This document shows, piece by piece, positions 51,201 through 54,200 of a DNA stretch of 64,000 nucleotides (the stretch's first letter is position 1; each line of letters begins with the position of its first letter). The DNA is from Gnetum montanum (Eukaryota; Streptophyta; Gnetopsida; Gnetales; Gnetaceae): the NCBI GenBank assembly GCA_015680685.1, contig MNCI01004501.1, positions 531,979-595,978 on the forward strand. Reading direction: 5' to 3'. The translations under genes and the position numbers were made by a program. The notes under the pieces are model-generated. The model did not search any database. It was not told the origin of the DNA and saw only the letters and a program-made list of their open reading frames with translations.

Positions 51201-54200
51201 GTTAAAATCCCCCACAATAACCCATTGTTGCATGTTCAAAACAAGTGCAACAACCCTATCAAGCTCATCAAGCCTCCTCTCCCACACCTACTCCTTGTAC
51301 AAGTTGGTGAACTAGTACTCGACTGACAGCAAATGAACAGTAATACTCTAGGTAGAAGCATCAACCAGACCGAACAAAACCTTAGATAACACAACAAGGC
51401 CACTGGCTCTTTGCTAGTAGGCAACTTGATGAACCTACCACCCATCCCAATTCAAAAACCCAAATTCTTGACTTAGCAACTTTGTTTCCTGTAAACACAC
51501 CACATTGTAGCTATCTCTATGCACTATCTCTTCCAACACATGTTGCTTATAGAGGGTGCCCTGCCCCTTGCAATTCCATATCATAATCTTCATTAACTAC
51601 CTTTATTGTGTTTCCAGTAGACTTCTTTCAAAGTCATCTGAATACCCAAGTCAATCTCCAGTTGGGTTTGGCAATTGCGCACCAACAGAGTAGATGGCTA
51701 GCCAACTTTCGTAGGCTCCATGAAAACTTGGAAACACACCCTCGCCCCCCCCCCCCCCCCCCCCCCCCCCCACCCAAAAAACTATTGGGACTAGGCATGA
51801 CCTCATCACCCAAACCAAAATGAACAAAACCATGAACCACAAAAGCCTAGTCCCCAAATAGAGGCACCCCCTCCTAGGGCGAAGCTAGCTTACGAGGTGT
51901 GGCAAATCCACCCTCTAGCCCAAGGTTGGCCAGCTTACCAATACTCACACCCTACCCTGCTACCCCAGCCAATGGCTGGGAAACAAGCTTCAAAGCCACC
52001 CTCTTGTGCACCGGACCCTTGGGACCAACGACATTTCCTGCAGGCATCACATGACCCCCTACAGACATTGCACAACCCCCCACACACCCTTTCCTAGTCA
52101 CCTTGGTCCATCCACCCTCATCATCCAGCTTAGCAGCCCCACCCTTCCTAGCTCGACAAGCCTTTGTGGTGCAGCAAGGCTTGCCACAAAAGCGACAAGG
52201 CCCCTTTTTTGAAACAAGGTCCAAAGCCTCCATCAGTAAGTTCTCATACTCCACTTACATGCACTCATCCACCAAGGGCATCACCAAAACCACCTCCTTG
52301 AGGAGGTCTGTGGGTGCTAATGATCTCTAAATACAAAAACAAGTGAATCCCATGCACTCCAGGGATGTGGTAACCTTGTCCAATGTTATGAATTCCCCAA
52401 AAAAGGCCACAAACGACTCGATAAACTCAAGCATCCAAAGCTCCCAAGGGAGCCCTGAGACCCTAACCCAAACCAACACCCAACAAAAAAGGTCAAACTC
52501 CCAATGGGCACCAGGCTACCACTGCATAAGGGCAAGCCCCCATGCCCCCAAAAACCCCCCCCCCCCCCCCCCCAACAAAACATGGTCACAATCCTAAACA
52601 TTACTAAACACGAAGAGGAGAAGCTCCTCAAACAAACTCCTCACCCCAATGGACTCCAAGCCCCAAGTAGCAACAATTCACTTACAAATTAGCACCAACT
52701 TGGGTTGGACCCCACAAGAAACAAAGTGCCCAATCAAGCTACATTCAACTATGCTAAGGCCCTTCAACGACATGCGGGGAACCTCCACGCGCAACAAACC
52801 ATCAAACCGCTTCAAGGACCCAAAGAAACCTTTTGGTCCCTCACCATCCCACAACCCCACACTGGGTCCACCACCGATCCAACCTAAAACACCTTCCTCC
52901 CCACCACCTTCAACCATGCTGCCCTCTCCGCCAGCACCCCCAGACCACCGTCGCACATATAGCCACCTGCACCTGCACTTGCTCACACACCCATTCCCCA
53001 ACAATTGCAATCATTGGAAAATTGAACCTTAACAACACTCCCCACACTGTGGTAAATATTATTTCACAATGTGGTTAAAATATCAAGTATCTTGACGAGA
53101 TTCAAGTCACTATAATTCGCTACATATTTTACCTTGGACCTTGTGGTTCTTTAAACACAAAACTTAACAATTGATTTGTAAAAAACACCTCGAACACTTT
53201 GATTGACTTAAATTTATGTTAAGAAGCTGTAGAGATATTTCTTTAGAAAAAGAAAGTAGTACTCAAAGATCAAAAAGGCAACAACACAATTAAATAGGTA
53301 ATCCCAAGTAAATAAGACAAAAGGCAATAAAGATGTTGAAGATAAATTATGAAATATCATGAGTATTCATTGCATTTAATTTTTTAATTATTTCAGTTAA
53401 GTATCATGAATATACCTAGATCAATGAGATGAAGCTTTGATCACGTTGATAAGTATTGAAGGTATGAAACCAATGCCAATTGGATTTTTTGTGTATAAAC
53501 CAATGTTTGAGAAGTAGCATCACATAATTGATTTCTAAGTTCTGACAAAACGAAAAGGCCTAGACTAAGGCAAACATACAGTCTTCTTTCAGCTTGTACT
53601 TTATATCTTAAAGCATGGTCTAATGGCATATGTTATGTTAAGACCCGAGCTGATTGTATTAAAAGAGTATTCCAATCCCAAATGCATGGTTCATAAGCAA
53701 AACCTTTAACAGATGACAATAAATTATAAATCCTCATTCATGTTCATTAATATACCTAAATCAACGATATAAGACTCTGATCATGTTGATAAGTATTGAA
53801 GGTATAAAACCAATGCCAACTAAGAATTTTTTGTTTTGTATACAACCCAATGATCAGTAACTAGTATCATAACTCATTTTGAAGTTATGTCAAGAAAAGA
53901 AATCTCAGACTGAAGCAGACATGAACTCTTCTTTCAGCTTGTACTTTTTACCTTGAAACCATGGTCTAATGGCATAGTATGCCAAACCAACAGTTAACTG
54001 TCTTAAAAGATTGTTCCAATTCAAAAAGCATAACTAATAAGAGAAACCTTTAACTTTTTAGGGAAACAAAATTGAGTGAAAAGAGACAGCTAATAATGAG
54101 GGCAACCTACCAATGCAGCTAACAATAAGGCATTAGCCAAGTGGTAAAGTCACAAGTCTCTTAACTTGGAAACCCCAAGTAACAAATTCAATTCCAATAA

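Larger units (their letters stand above)
47093..53044 (-). mobile_element. LINE H, full length, with 16-bp target-site duplication
   Basis: 5.95 kb. Flanking direct repeats are cacc-gtagtaaatatt (47077-47092) and cact-gtggtaaatatt (53045-53060), 14 of 16 identical, both differences transitions. Minus-strand order: ORF1 with DUF4283-like region and knuckle, EEP, RT, zf-RVT remnant, PTFEP domain, coiled coil, 3' UTR. The J domain is missing: the coiled coil runs directly into the 3' UTR near 47450. Four long C tracts (G in sense) interrupt it at 49115, 51151, 51745 and 52555. It sits in intron 3, same strand as the kinase. Confidence 0.9.
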
